64,000 nucleotides of DNA from Achatina immaculata (GCA_009760885.1 CM019701.1:15706282-15770281), one strand, 5' to 3'; positions 44,077 through 57,412 are shown, numbered from the stretch's first letter. Notes: generated by a model not told the origin, from the letters alone. Numbers and translations: made by a program.

Positions 44077-46275
44077 CATCTAGACTGATATTTGCTTAGT
44101 ATACGTCCTGTCTCTATCATCTAGATTGATGTTTGCTTAGTATGTATCCAGTCTCTGTAATCTAGACTCATGTTTGCTTAGTAATGTGTCCAGTGACTAT
44201 AAACTAGACTGATGATTGCTTAGTATGTGTCCAGTCTTTATAATCTACATTGATGTTTGCTTAGTATTTTTTCAGCCTCTGTCATCTAGACTGATGTTAG
44301 CTTAGTATCTATAATCTAGACTGATGTTTGCTGAGTATGTGTCCAGTCTCTATCATCTAGACTGATGTTTGCTTAGTATGTGTCCAGTCTCTGTCATCTA
44401 GACTGATGTTTGCTTAGTATGTGTCCAGTCTCTATCATCTAGACTGATGTTTGCTTAGTATGTGTGCAGTCTCTATCATCTAGACTGATGTTTGCTTAGT
44501 ATGTGTCCAGTTTCTATAATCTAGACGATGTTTGCCTAGTATGTATCCACTCGCTATAATCTATACTGATGTTTGCTTAGTAATGTGTCCAGTCTCTATC
44601 ATCTAGACTGATGTTTGCTTAGTATGTGTCCAGTCTCTATCATCTAGACTGATGTTTGCTTAGTATGTGTCCAGTCTCTGTCATCTAGACTGATGTTTGC
44701 TTAGTATGTGTCCAGTCTCTATAATCTAGACTGATGTTTGCTTAGTATGTGTCCAGTCTCTATCATCTAGACTGATGTTTGCTTAGTATGTGTCCAGTCT
44801 CTATCATCTAGACTGATGTTTGCTTAGTATGTGTCCAGTCTCTGTCATCTAGACTGATGTTTGCTTAGTATGTGTCCAGTCTCTGTCATCTAGACTGATG
44901 TTTGCTTAGTATGTGTCCAGTCTCTATAATCTAGACTGATGTTTGCTTAGTATGTGTCCAGTCTCTATCATCTAGACTGATGTTTGCTTAGTATGTGTCC
45001 AGTCTCTGTCATCTAGACTGATGATTGCTTAGTATGTATCCAGTCTCTGTAATCTAGACTGATGTTTGCTTAGTATGTGTCCAGTCTCTATCATCTAGAC
45101 TGATGTTTGCTTAGTATGTGTCCAGTCTCTATCATCTAGACTGATGTTTGCTTAGTATGTGTCCAGTCTCTGTCATCTAGACTGATGTTTGCTTAGTATG
45201 TGTCCAGTCTCTATAATCTAGACTGATGTTTGCTTAGTATGTGTCCAGTCTCTATAATCTAGACTGATGTTTGCTTAGTATGTGTCCAGTCTCTATCATC
45301 TAGACTGATGTTTGCTTAGTATGTGTCCAGTCTCTATAATCTAGACTGATGTTTGCTTAGTATATGTCCAGTCTCTATCATCTAGACTGATGTTTGCTTA
45401 GTATGTGTCCAGTCTCTGTCATCTAGACTGATGTTTGCTTAGTATGTGTCCAGTCTCTATCATCTAGACTGATGTTTGCTTAGTATGTGTCCAGTCTCTA
45501 TCATCTAGACTGATGTTTGCTTAGTATGTGTCCAGTCTCTATAATCTAGACTGATGTTTGCTTAGTATGTGTCCAGTCTCTATCATCTAGACTGATGTTT
45601 GCTTAGTATGTGTCCAGTCTCTGTAATCTAGACTGATGATTGCTTAGTAATGTGTCCAGTCTCTATCATCTAGACTGATGATTGCTTAGTATGTGTCCAG
45701 TCTCTATCATCTACATTGATGTTTGCTTAGTATGTGTTCAGTCTCTATCATCTAGACTGATGTTAGCTTAGTATGTGTCCAATATCTATAATCTAGACAG
45801 ATGTTTGGAGAGTATGTGTCTAGTCTCTATCATCTAGACTGATGTTAGCTTAGCATGTGTCCAGCCTCTGTCATCTAGACTGATGTCTGTTGAGTATGTG
45901 TGCAGTCTCTATCATCTAGACTGAAGTTCGCTTTGTACATGTCCAGTCTCTATCTTTTAGATTGATGTTTGCTTAGTATATGTTAAGTCTTTGTTATCTA
46001 GACTGATGTTTGCATAGTATGTGTCCAGTCTCTATCATCTAGACTGATGTTTGCTTAGTATGTGTCCAGTCTCTATCATCTAGACTGATGTTTGCTTAGT
46101 ATGTGTCCAGTCTCTATCATCTAGACTGATGTTTGCTTAGTATGTATCCAGTCTCTGTCATCTAGACTGATGTTTGCTTAGTATGTGTGCAGTCTCTATC
46201 ATCTAGACTGATGTTTGCTTAGTATGTGTCCAGTCTCTATCATCTAGACTGATGTTTGCTTAGTATGTGTCCAGT
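44077..46275. repeat. 41-bp minisatellite, about 53 units
   Basis: Unit TAGTATGTGTCCAGTCTCTA followed by TCATCTAGACTGATGTTTGC and T. Most central units differ only at two sites: CTCTAT/CTCTGT and TCATCT/TAATCT. Edges are more diverged (GTTCAG, AGTTCGC forms). Within units, CTAGACTGATG is conserved. It starts abruptly inside the Tc1-like transposase. Confidence 0.96.
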
Positions 46276-47612
46276 CAGAGAGAGCGAGACAGTGCAATAA
46301 CCGATTACCGTCACCATGTTACATCCTGGATGAGAGAGAAAGAGAGAGTGAGAGAGAGTGAGAGTGAGAGAGAGAGAGAGTGAGAGTGAGAGTGAGAGAG
46401 AGAGTGAGAGAGAGCAATAACCGATTACCGTCACTATGTTACATCCTAGATGAGAGAGAGAGAGAGTGAGAGAGTGAGAGAGAGTGAGAGAGAGTGAGAG
46501 AGAGCAATAACCGATTACCGTCACCATGTTACATCCTGGATGAGAGAGTGAGTGAGAGAGAGTGAGAGTGAGAGAGAGAGTGAGAGTGAGAGTGAGAGAG
46601 AGTGAGAGTGAGACAGAGCAATAACCGATTACCGTCACTATGTTACATCCTAGATGAGAGAGAGAGAGTGAGTGAGAGTGAGAGTGAGAGAGTGAGAGAA
46701 AGTGAGAGTGAGAGAGAGAGAGTGAGAGTGAGAGAGAGAGTGAGAGAGAGTGAGAGTGAGAGAGTGAGAGTGAGAGAGAGAGTGAGAGAGTGAGAGAGAG
46801 TGAGAGTGAGAGAGAGAGAGTGAGAGAGAGAGAGTGAGAGTGAGAGAGAGTGAGAGAGAGAGTGAGAGAGAGAGTGAGAGTGAGAGAGTGAGAGTGAGAG
46901 AGAGTGAGAGTGAGAGAGAGCGAGACAGTGCAATAACCGATTACCGTCACCATGTTACATCCTGGATGAGAGAGAGAGAGAGTGAGTGAGAGTGAGAGTG
47001 AGAGTGAGAGAGAGTGAGAGTGAGAGTGAGAGAGTGAGAGTGAGAGAGTGAGAGAGAGAGTGAGAGAGAGCAATAACCGATTACCGTCACTATGTTACAT
47101 CCTAGATGAGAGAGAGAGAGTGTGAGAGAGTGAGAGAGAGTGAGAGTGAGAGAGAGTGAGAGAGAGCAATAACCGATTACCGTCACCATGTTACATCCTG
47201 GATGAGAGAGAGAGTGAGAGAGAGTGAGAGAGAGTGAGAGTGAGAGAGAGTAAGAGTGAGAATGAGTGAGAGTGAGTGAGAGCGAGAGAGAGTGAGAGTG
47301 AGAGAGAGAGTGAGAGTGAGAGAGTGTGAGAGAGAGAGTGAGAGAGAGAGTGAAAGAGAGAGAGAGGGAGAGAGAGTAAGAGTGAGAGAGAGTGAGAGAG
47401 AGCAATAACCGATTATCACACCATGTACATCCTTGATGAGAGAGAGTGAGAGAGAGTGAGAGTGAGAGAGAGAGTGAGAGTGAGAGTGAGTGTGAGAGAG
47501 AGTGAAAGAGAGTGAGAGGGAGAGAGAGTGAGAGAGAGTGAAAGAGAGTGAGAGAGCAATAACCGATTATCACACCATGTACATCCTGGATGAGAGAGAG
47601 TGAGTGAGAGAG
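46276..47612. repeat. Composite purine array with a conserved 42-bp core
   Basis: (GA)n/(GTGAGA)n tracts of variable length alternate with a conserved core GCAATAACCGATTACCGTCA then CCATGTTACATCCTGGATGA. Core copies begin near 46293, 46412, 46504, 46617, 46929, 47069, 47166, 47402 and 47546. Later copies read ATTATCACACCATGTACATC. The plus strand is almost pure purine between cores. Leu/Ser/His-rich minus-strand frames are low-complexity artefacts. Confidence 0.93.
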
Positions 47613-48298
47613 AGAGAGAGAATGAATGAATGAATAGTCTTTATTTTTAAAGGGTAAAGAATTGAGCACGCAGTCCCGTCTTACATTCTGCCCTTCATCA
47701 CTCCATCTTTCATTCTTCCCACACACTTGATTTAGTACAAATATACAAATTAAATTAGGAAAAACATATCAAAAGAGTGTAAGATTTAACTACTACATTC
47801 AAAGTAAAAGAGAAGAAGTAATTAACCGAATAAAATAGCAATCACGCACACATACACACGCAGACATATACATAAACAAAAATACATTGTAAATACAGAT
47901 CTTCTAACATATTTTTTAAACAAACATTAAAATAATTTCTAACAATATCTAACAAGTTGCTTTTCTAACTATGTCATTGAAGTACTTGATGGTTTACGAG
48001 CCACGTGTTGAGAGAGTGCTGGTTATTTTATGGAGGCATATAATTACAAGCAAGTAAATAATGAAACAGGTTTGAGTTAAAGGATGGAGTATTACCAATG
48101 ATTTTAAAATGTAGGGGAGGGTGTTCCAGAGCTGTACTGCAGAGTATGCAAGGCTTTTCTTGTACAGATCAATCCTGGGTTTAGGAAGAAGACAGTCTTT
48201 TAAACGCTGGCTATGTTTAGTATTATAAGTAAACAATGACCAGAAGTAAGGCGGAGCATTGTGCGACAGAATTCTGTGAACAAACTTAACTTTGTTAG
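47613..48298 (-). pseudogene. Diverged LINE F relative, 3' end
   Basis: Minus-strand element ending in (ATTC)n and carrying the LINE F tail blocks (GGGCAGAATG, GCTCAATTCTTTACCC, AAATAAAG). Its coding remnant (47994-48236) reads NTKHSQRLKDCLLPKPRIDL, YKKSLAYSAVQLWNTLP, the last conserved block of CR1/L2-type ORFs. It differs enough from the other copies to be a sister subfamily. It sits between two purine-array blocks. Confidence 0.8.
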
Positions 48299-48785
48299 AG
48301 TAAGAGAGTGAGTGAGAGAGAGTGAGAGAGACTGAGAGTGAGAGAGAGAGTGAGAGTTAGAGAGAGAGTGAGAGTGAGTGAGAGTGAGAGTGAGTGAGAG
48401 AGAGTGAGAGAGAGTGAGAGAGAGTGTGAGAGAGAGTGAGAGTGAGAGAGAGTGAGAGAGACAGTGAGAGTGAGAGAGAGAGTGAGAGAGAGTGAGAGTG
48501 AGAGTGAGAGAGAGAGCAATAACCGATTATCAGAACCATGTACATCTTGGGTGAGAGAGAGAGAGAGAGAGAGTGAGAGTGAGAGTGAGAGAGAGCAATA
48601 ACCGATTATCGGAACCATGTACATCTTGGATGAGAGAGAGAGAGTGAGAGAGTGAGAGAGAGTGAGAGTGAGAGAGAGTGAGAGTGAGAGAGAGTGAGAG
48701 AGAGTAAGAGTGAGAGAGTGAGAGAGAGTGAGAGTGAGAGAAAGTGAGAGAGAGAGTGAGAGAGAGTGAGAGTGAGAGAGAGTGA
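48299..48785. repeat. Composite purine array, second block
   Basis: Same GA/GTGA matrix with two core copies near 48516 and 48595 (GCAATAACCGATTATCAGAA and GCAATAACCGATTATCGGAA). It ends directly at the (GATT)n tail of LINE F. Confidence 0.92.
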
Positions 48786-50935
48786 GATTGATTGATTGAT
48801 TGATTGATTGATCTTTATTTCAAAAGTGTTAAGAATTGGGCACGCAGGCCCGTCTGACATTCTGCCCTTTATCATACATCTTTCACTCTATTCCAGACAT
48901 TCTACAAATATGCTGTTCATATAACAAACATAACTAACATTGAAGCTGAGAGACATAAAATAAAATATAACATTTACGTTTCGCTCTTAAACATTCACTC
49001 AGTACAGAAGTAACTACATACATTATAAATGACTATCTACTAAACAAAATTTTCGGGACTATTCAGAAAACAATTAATTGTATTCGGTGTCTGTAAGAGC
49101 AGCTTAAGATAACTTTTAAGTTTTATAATTCATGGAGGCATGTAGTCGACATCAAATAGATATTGGGAAAGCTTGTAGTTGTAGGAAGGAGTATAATTTA
49201 TATTTTTTATATAGGATGGGAGGGTATTCCAAAGATGAGCAGCAGAATAACTAAAGCTTTTCTTGTAAAGATCAAGTCTAGGTTTTGGAAGACATATGTT
49301 GTTCAAGCGTTGGCTGCACTTTGGGCTAAATTTAAACAGGTTCCATAGATAAGGCGGGGCATGCCGTGAAAGAATTTGATGTACTAACTTGGCTTTGTTG
49401 AAGAGGAACCTGTTTTTAAGAGGTAGTATTTTTATACGTTTGTGATGATTAGTTGTTTGTGCTTGATCTTTGTCACTAATAAGTTTTACTGCTTGCTTTT
49501 GGAGAGAGCAAAGCCTCTTTGTATTTGACACTGAGCAACCATCCCAAACTGTTGAGCAATAGTCTAAATGTGTTTGTATATGAGCTACGTAGTATGTCTT
49601 CCTAGTGTCTTGATCTATGAAGTGCTTAATTTTAGCTAATTGGTATACTTTTTGTGCGATGAGTTTTGTTAGACATTGCACATGAGAGTTCCAGGTCAGA
49701 TGTTGGTCAATAATAAGACCTAGTGTTTTGTGCTCGCTAACGTTTTCTATCTGTGATGTTTCTGTACAGAGCCGAAGTAATTTTTTTTTCTCTTGTCTTA
49801 TTAAGTATTGAACTTTGTTTCTGAGTGAACGGTAGGTCATAAAGTCCTTGATTTTGTGCGCCTGATCACGTTCTCTCATGGATTGTAATATTTCAGGTGT
49901 TATCCCAGGTGACTTCGTCTGGTGTTTTACTCTCACCTCTTTCATGGGGACATGTTTGTCTAATATATCTCTGAAAATCTTTAGCCAATATTCTATTACC
50001 TCATCAGAGTCAGTTAGTTGGTACACGTGTGTAAGTGAAGATTCTTGCAAATCATTAAGGAATAATTCTAGGTTAAATTTTCTGAAGCTCCTAAATTTCA
50101 TACTGATGTGATTGTGTTTAGGAAGTTTATACCCCTTTCTTGTCCACGTACAGCAGACTGGGTAATGATCACTTAACGAAGTATGAGGGATGTTACATTC
50201 AATGATGTTTTCTGGTTGGGCTACATATATATGATCTAATAATGTGGATGATACTTCTGTTACTCTGGTAGGTTTGGTGACAATTTGGCAAAGATTATAG
50301 GATAATATAATATTGCTCAAAGTTAGATTTGATTGTGTTAGATCTATGTTGAAATCTCCAAGAATGATAATATCTTTGAACCTAAAGGTTGAAACCTCAT
50401 CCATCATAGTCGTGAAGTGATCGTACCACAGAGATGATGCATTTGGATTACGGTACAAAAGTCCAATAATTAATGGACTCTGGTTTGGCATTTTAACTTC
50501 CACCCAAATACACTCTACCTCTGATGATTCGAGGTCTTCTCTACGACTAAACTGGATAGTTGTGGAGACATACATTACTAGACCTGTTTCTAGTTTTCTG
50601 GTTGGGTCACGCCGGATCAGGATAATTGTGGAGACATACATTACTAGACCTGTTTCTAGTTTCCTGGTTGGGTCACGCCGAATCAGGTTAAAACCGTTAA
50701 TTCTAATATCTTCATCGGTTATGTTCCTATTTAAACGGCTTTCAGAGAAACCAAAAATGTGGAAATTTCGAAGTAATAAGTGTGTTACTTCAGGAATTTT
50801 ACCTAATAGGTGATGTACATTCAGATGGCCTAATCGAAGTCCTTCCTTATGTAACCATTTTTCGGTAGGTGGGGTCATTTTATTTTCCTGCCTCCTGTTA
50901 CTGGTTTGAAAATAATTCCTATTATGATATTTAAT
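48786..50935 (-). mobile_element. LINE F, longest copy, with RT region deleted
   Basis: Complete 3' end ((AATC)n tail and UTR) and an open ORF on the minus strand, but the whole RT palm is missing compared with the copy at 55.6-56.9 kb. The 5' side ends at a (GT/GA)n tract at about 50935. Related to CR1/L2 elements by its endonuclease and its C-terminal R..LP..RxDxY...A..LWNxLP block. Confidence 0.87.
49130..50878 (-). CDS. LINE F ORF: endonuclease plus C-terminus, no reverse transcriptase (582 aa)
   Basis: I place the start at the Met of MTPPTEKW (50876-50878); the longer frame to 51175 is only Leu/Ser/His low complexity from the GT/GA tract. Residues about 10-270 form an apurinic-type endonuclease: LGHLNVHHLLGKIPE, FGFSESRLN, GLLYRNPN, ILGDFNIDL, TLLDHIYV, SLSDHYPV, all in place. 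A 22-residue tandem duplication (LIRRDPTRKLETGLVMYVST) sits inside it. A linker follows (KSPGITPEILQSMRERDQAH, VQYLIRQEKKK). The frame then jumps to LLRLCTETSQIENVSEHKTL and the C-terminal domain (LDYCSTVWDG, LWNTLP). The palm motifs present in copy B (RAFDMIDH, PQGSILAPLLF, FADD) are deleted in frame. It could make a protein; whether it does is unknown. Confidence 0.75.
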   Translation of the reverse strand: MTPPTEKWLHKEGLRLGHLNVHHLLGKIPEVTHLLLRNFHIFGFSESRLNRNITDEDIRINGFNLIRRDPTRKLETGLVMYVSTIILIRRDPTRKLETGLVMYVSTTIQFSRREDLESSEVECIWVEVKMPNQSPLIIGLLYRNPNASSLWYDHFTTMMDEVSTFRFKDIIILGDFNIDLTQSNLTLSNIILSYNLCQIVTKPTRVTEVSSTLLDHIYVAQPENIIECNIPHTSLSDHYPVCCTWTRKGYKLPKHNHISMKFRSFRKFNLELFLNDLQESSLTHVYQLTDSDEVIEYWLKIFRDILDKHVPMKEVRVKHQTKSPGITPEILQSMRERDQAHKIKDFMTYRSLRNKVQYLIRQEKKKLLRLCTETSQIENVSEHKTLGLIIDQHLTWNSHVQCLTKLIAQKVYQLAKIKHFIDQDTRKTYYVAHIQTHLDYCSTVWDGCSVSNTKRLCSLQKQAVKLISDKDQAQTTNHHKRIKILPLKNRFLFNKAKLVHQILSRHAPPYLWNLFKFSPKCSQRLNNICLPKPRLDLYKKSFSYSAAHLWNTLPSYIKNINYTPSYNYKLSQYLFDVDYMPP

Positions 50936-51139
50936 ACTGAGAGAGAGAGTGTGTGTGTGAGAGAGAGTGTGAGAGAGAGTGTGTGTGAGAGAGAGTGTGT
51001 GAGAGAGTGTGTGTGAGAGAGAGTGTGTGTGTGAGAGTGAGAGTGTGAGAGAGAGTGTGTGTGAGAGAGAGTGTGAGAGAGAGTGTGTGAGAGAGAGTGT
51101 GAGAGAGTGTGTGTGTGAGAGAGAGAGTGTGAGAGAGAT
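50936..51139. repeat. (GT)n/(GA)n microsatellite
   Basis: Imperfect GAGAGTGTGTGT tract. It separates LINE F from the truncated Tc1-like copy 2, whose homology begins at once at TTAGTCGAATTTGG. Confidence 0.93.
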
Positions 51140-51918
51140 TAGTCGAATTTGGCACCGTTTCCAAGTCACTGGCACAGCTGAAGAGTGGTACCGCAGTGGA
51201 CGACCCAGGGTGACAACAGCAGCTGATGATTCTTGTTCATCACCTCAGAAACAGGTTTACAACAGCTTCCTCAAGTGCCCAGTCATTGCTTGCAGGATGT
51301 CCTGTGTCTGATCAAACTGTCTGGAATAGACTGAATGAAGCTGGACTGGTGGCACGACGACCTCACCGAGGACCTATCTTAACGAGACGCCATCGCCAAA
51401 ATCGACTTGTTTGGGTCAACCAGCATCGGCCCTGGACAACTGACAATCAATGGAGACGTGTCTGGTTTAGTGTCGAATCTTCATTTTTGTTGCACCGCCA
51501 TGATATGCGGAGAAGGGTCTACCGTAGGTCAAATGAACGTTTTGCCCAAAATTGCGTTGATGAAGCTCCACCGCACGGTGGTGGGGGTGTAATGGTCTGG
51601 GGAATGATCAATTTCAACGGAAGGAGTCCATTGGTGCAGACTGAAGGAGGCTTGAATGTACAGCGATACGTCAGTTAAATTCTTCGACCCCATGTCCTTC
51701 CATTTTTGGCTGCGCAAAGATCTGTGTTTCAACAGGACAGCGCCAGACCCCATTCTGCACGGTTCACCACACAGTTCTTGACTGCCAAAAACATTCTCAC
51801 CCTTCCCTGGCCATCCCTGTCTCCAGACATGAATCCGATCGAGCACCTATGGGATGAGCTGCAAAGACGTGTTTGTCGCCGAAACGTTTCTCCAGCCAAT
51901 CGTCGTGATCTATGGTAG
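51140..51918 (+). pseudogene. Tc1/mariner-type transposase, central and C-terminal part (copy 2)
   Basis: It repeats the copy 1 sequence from ISRIWHRF to about QRYVS, with the same frame change after TTAADD and the same FSVES in place of FSDES. Further on the frame shifts again, and 51706-51918 encodes AAQRSVFQQDSARPHSARFT (second catalytic Asp in FQQDSARPH) and LPWPSLSPDMNPIEHLWDEL (third acidic residue region in NPIEHLWDEL), ending RRNVSPANRRDLW-stop. Extra breaks include a stop after RYVS. Catalytic residues two and three are preserved, residue one is not. The N-terminus is lost at the microsatellite junction. Confidence 0.88.
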
Positions 51919-52229
51919 GCATCCAGGAAGAGTTGGCAGCCATCCCATAGGCGCACATCAGACACATGATCGCATCGATGCCCAGGAGATGCTAGTCTTT
52001 GATCCATGCAAATAGAGGCCACATACCATACTAACTTGAGAACCTCTGGGACTAACAAATTCTCGTCACACAGATGCAAGAAACTGTCAATTGAGTGTTT
52101 AAGCCGTTAGGTATTATTGTGTGCAATTTGAAAATTTTATTCATTTAACTTAAAAAGCAACATAATATCAAAATTATTGCCAAATTTGGGTCATCAGTAG
52201 TTAGGCGTTTTTTTTTTTTTTTGGACGTA
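51140..52229 (+). mobile_element. Tc1-like transposon copy 2, 3' part
   Basis: Begins in the DNA-binding region (SRIWHRFQVTG) and runs to the right terminus (GGCGT-T17-GGACGTA), followed by TA and LINE F sequence. Together with copy 1 it covers the whole element. Confidence 0.85.
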
Positions 52230-54846
<2,617 letters not shown>

Positions 54847-55145
54847 TGTGGCAGGAATGATTGGGTCTAAAGCCTGACTGACTGTCTATGAGTAAATTGT
54901 TCTCTTGCATGTGTCATAGAGTTATTTTGTGTATGTGTTTTTCAAGTGGTTTTGATAATGACGATAATATGGTTATTGGTCTATAGTTGGTAAGATTGTT
55001 GGATGAGCCAGATTTAAAGAGAAGATACACTTTAGCAGATTTAAAAGCTTTGGGGTAGTGTATGTGAAATGATAGGACCAGTATAACGTAAGATCTTATT
55101 ACTAATATCATCACGCCATGCTATACTGTTGTTTTTTAAGGTTAA
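54847..55145 (-). pseudogene. LINE F copy A, RT N-terminal part
   Basis: Minus strand: HIHYPKAFKSAKVYLLFKSG, NNLTNYRPITILSSLSKPLE, then after a stop QENNLLIDSQSGFRPNHSCH. It matches copy B (56677-56985). The palm and thumb in between are absent because the ATG tract replaces them. Confidence 0.87.
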
Positions 55146-55300
55146 GAGATAACTGTGAACTTGGAGCAGTGTAGAGGTATGGTAGAGCTAGAGGGGTAGT
55201 TAGCAGTGTAGAGGTATGGTAGAGCTAGAGGGGTAGTTAGCAGTGTAGAGGTATGGTAGAGCTAGAGGGGTAGTTAGCAGTGTAGAGGTATGGTAGAGCT
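55146..55300. repeat. 37-bp minisatellite, four units
   Basis: AGCAGTGTAGAGGTATGGTA then GAGCTAGAGGGGTAGTT. The same unit follows LINE F copy B at 56996-57412. Confidence 0.93.
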
Positions 55301-55540
55301 AGACTGCATTTTTGTTACTATTATTTAAGATAATCGCCAGTAGTGAGCTAGAGTGCATTTTTCTCACTATTGTTTGAGAGAATCGTCTGTAGTGAACTAG
55401 ACTGCATTTTTGTTACTATTATTTAAGATAATCGCCAGTAGTGAGCTAGAGTGCATTTTTCTCACTATTGTTTGAGAGAATCGTCTGTAGTGAACTAGAC
55501 TGCATTTTTGTTACTATTATTTAAGAGATTCACCAGTATT
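55301..55540. repeat. 99-bp dimeric repeat
   Basis: Two and a half units, each made of two related halves: AGACTGCATTTTTGTTACTA and AGAGTGCATTTTTCTCACTA. Both halves end with an AATCG-C-AGTAGTGA type word. Confidence 0.88.
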
Positions 55541-55559
55541 GACTGCAGTGGAGGTTTTC

Positions 55560-56985
55560 CATTTTTGAGTGTATGGTTTATTTTTTTTTTATATACATGA
55601 TGGGAGGGTATTCCAAAGATGAGCAGCAGAATAACTAAAGCTTTTCTTGTAAAGATCAAGTCTACGTTTTGGAAGAATATATTGTTCAAGCGTTGGCTGC
55701 ACTTTGGGCTAAATTTAAACAGGCTCCATAGATAAGGCGGGGCATGCCGTGAAAGAATTTGATGTACCAACTTGGCTTTGTTGAAGAGGAACCTATTCTT
55801 AGGAGGCAGTATTTTGATACTTTTGTGTTGGTTAGTTGTTTGTATTTGATCTTTGTCGCTAATAAGCTTTAATGCTTGCTTTTGGAGTGAGCAAAGCCTC
55901 TTTGTATTTGACACTAAGCAACCACCCTATATTGTTGAGCAATAGTCTAAATGTGTTTGTATATGTGATATGTAGTATGTCTTCTTTGTGTCTTGATCGA
56001 TGAAATGCTTAATTTTGGCTAACTGGTATACTTTTTGTGCGATGAGTTTTATTAGATCTTGCACGTGAGAGTTCCAGGTCAGATGTTGGTCAATAATAAG
56101 ACCTTGTGTTTTGTGCTCGCTAACGTTTTCTATCTGTGATGTTTCTGTACAGAGCCGAAGTGTTGTTTTTGTTGCGTTTTTTAGTTTCTGTCTTGTTGTT
56201 GTGAGCATTTATTTTGTTTTATCAGTATTTATAATCATGACATTGTTTTTGCTCCATCTAATTAAATTGTATAACTCTACCTGAGGAGTTGATTCTAGAT
56301 TAATACAATCGTAGTCACTGGTGTAGACTGTGCAATCATCAGCAAAAGGTCACAAGAAGTGTTTAAGATGAAGTGGAAGATCACTGATATAGATAGCAAA
56401 GAGCAATGGGGCTAGAATAGACCCTTGCGGAACACCAGTGTCAACTGTAGCAGAATTTGATAGAGAATTGTTGAAGAATACTACCTGTTGTCTGTCTGAA
56501 AGAAACGATGCAATTAATTTTATTAGGTCAGGGTGCAATTTATAAGTCTTTATTTTTCTTACAAGAATACCGTGGTCAATCATATCAAATGCCCTTTTAA
56601 AGTCGACAAAGATGGTATCACATAGTGTGTTGGCATTTATATTTACTAACCAGTTTTCTGTCATTTTGGTAAGAGCTGTGTGGCAGGAATGATTGGGTCT
56701 AAAGCCTGACTGACTGTCTATGAGTAAATTGTTCTCTTGCATGTGTCATAGAGTTATTTTGTGTATGTGTTTTTCAAGTGGTTTTGATAATGACGATAAT
56801 ATGGTTATTGGTCTATAGTTGGTAAGATTGTTGGATGAGCCAGATTTAAAGAGAAGATACACTTTAGCAGATTTAAAAGCTTTGGGGTAGTGTATGTGAA
56901 ATGATAGGACCAGTATAACGTAAGATCTTATTACTAATATCATCACGCCATGCTATACTGTTGTTTTTTAAGGTTAAGAGATAAC
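55560..56985 (-). pseudogene. LINE F copy B with RT core
   Basis: Minus strand from 56985 down: AFKSAKVYLLFKSG, NYRPITILSSLSKPLE, a stop after KITL, then QENNLLIDSQSGFRPNHSCH, LCDTIFVDFKRAFDMIDHGI (motif A), ATVDTGVPQGSILAPLLFAI (motif B), a stop, then PFADDCTVYT (motif C with FADD), NTDKTK-stop, QKLKNATKTTLRLCTETSQI and the C-terminus. The endonuclease is absent. This copy supplies the RT region missing from the 49-51 kb copy and identifies what the ATG tract replaced in copy A. Stops after KITL, KHFL, DKTK and STI make it inactive. Palm residues are preserved. Confidence 0.88.
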
Positions 56986-56995
56986 TGTGAACTTG

Positions 56996-57412
56996 GAGCA
57001 GTGTAGAGGTATGGTAGAGCTAGAGGAGTAGTTAGAAGTGTAGAGGTATGGTAGAGCTAGAGGGGTAGTTAGCAGTGTAGAGGTATGGTAGAGCTAGAGG
57101 GGTAGTTAGCAGTGTAGAGGTATGGTAGAGCTAGAGGGGTAGTTAGCGGTGTAGAGGTATGGTAGAGCTAGAGAGGTAGTTAGCAGTGTAGAGATATGGT
57201 AAAGCTAGAGGGGTAGTTAGCAGTGTAGAGGTATAGCAGAGCTAGAGGGGTAGATAGCATTGTAGAGGTATGGTAGAGCTGGAGGGGTAGTTAGCAGTGT
57301 AGAGGTATGGTAGAGCTAGAGGGGTATTTTGTAGAGGTATGGTAGAGCTAGAGGGGTAGTTTGTAGAGGTATGGTAGAGCTAGAGGGGTAGTTTGTAGAG
57401 GTATGGTAGAGA
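56996..57412. repeat. 37-bp minisatellite, about eleven units
   Basis: Same unit as at 55146-55300, more varied, with the last three units shortened to about 30 bp (GTTTGTAGAGGTATGGTAGA). Confidence 0.94.

Noticed and set aside
44077..46275. CRISPR-like repeat and spacer structure in the 41-bp array
   Set aside because: Units are contiguous with no spacers and variation only at fixed sites.
46240..47726. Long minus-strand frames rich in Leu, Ser and His
   Set aside because: Low-complexity translation of the GA/GTGA purine arrays; the same applies to 48295-48875 and the upstream 99 codons of the 51175-49130 frame.
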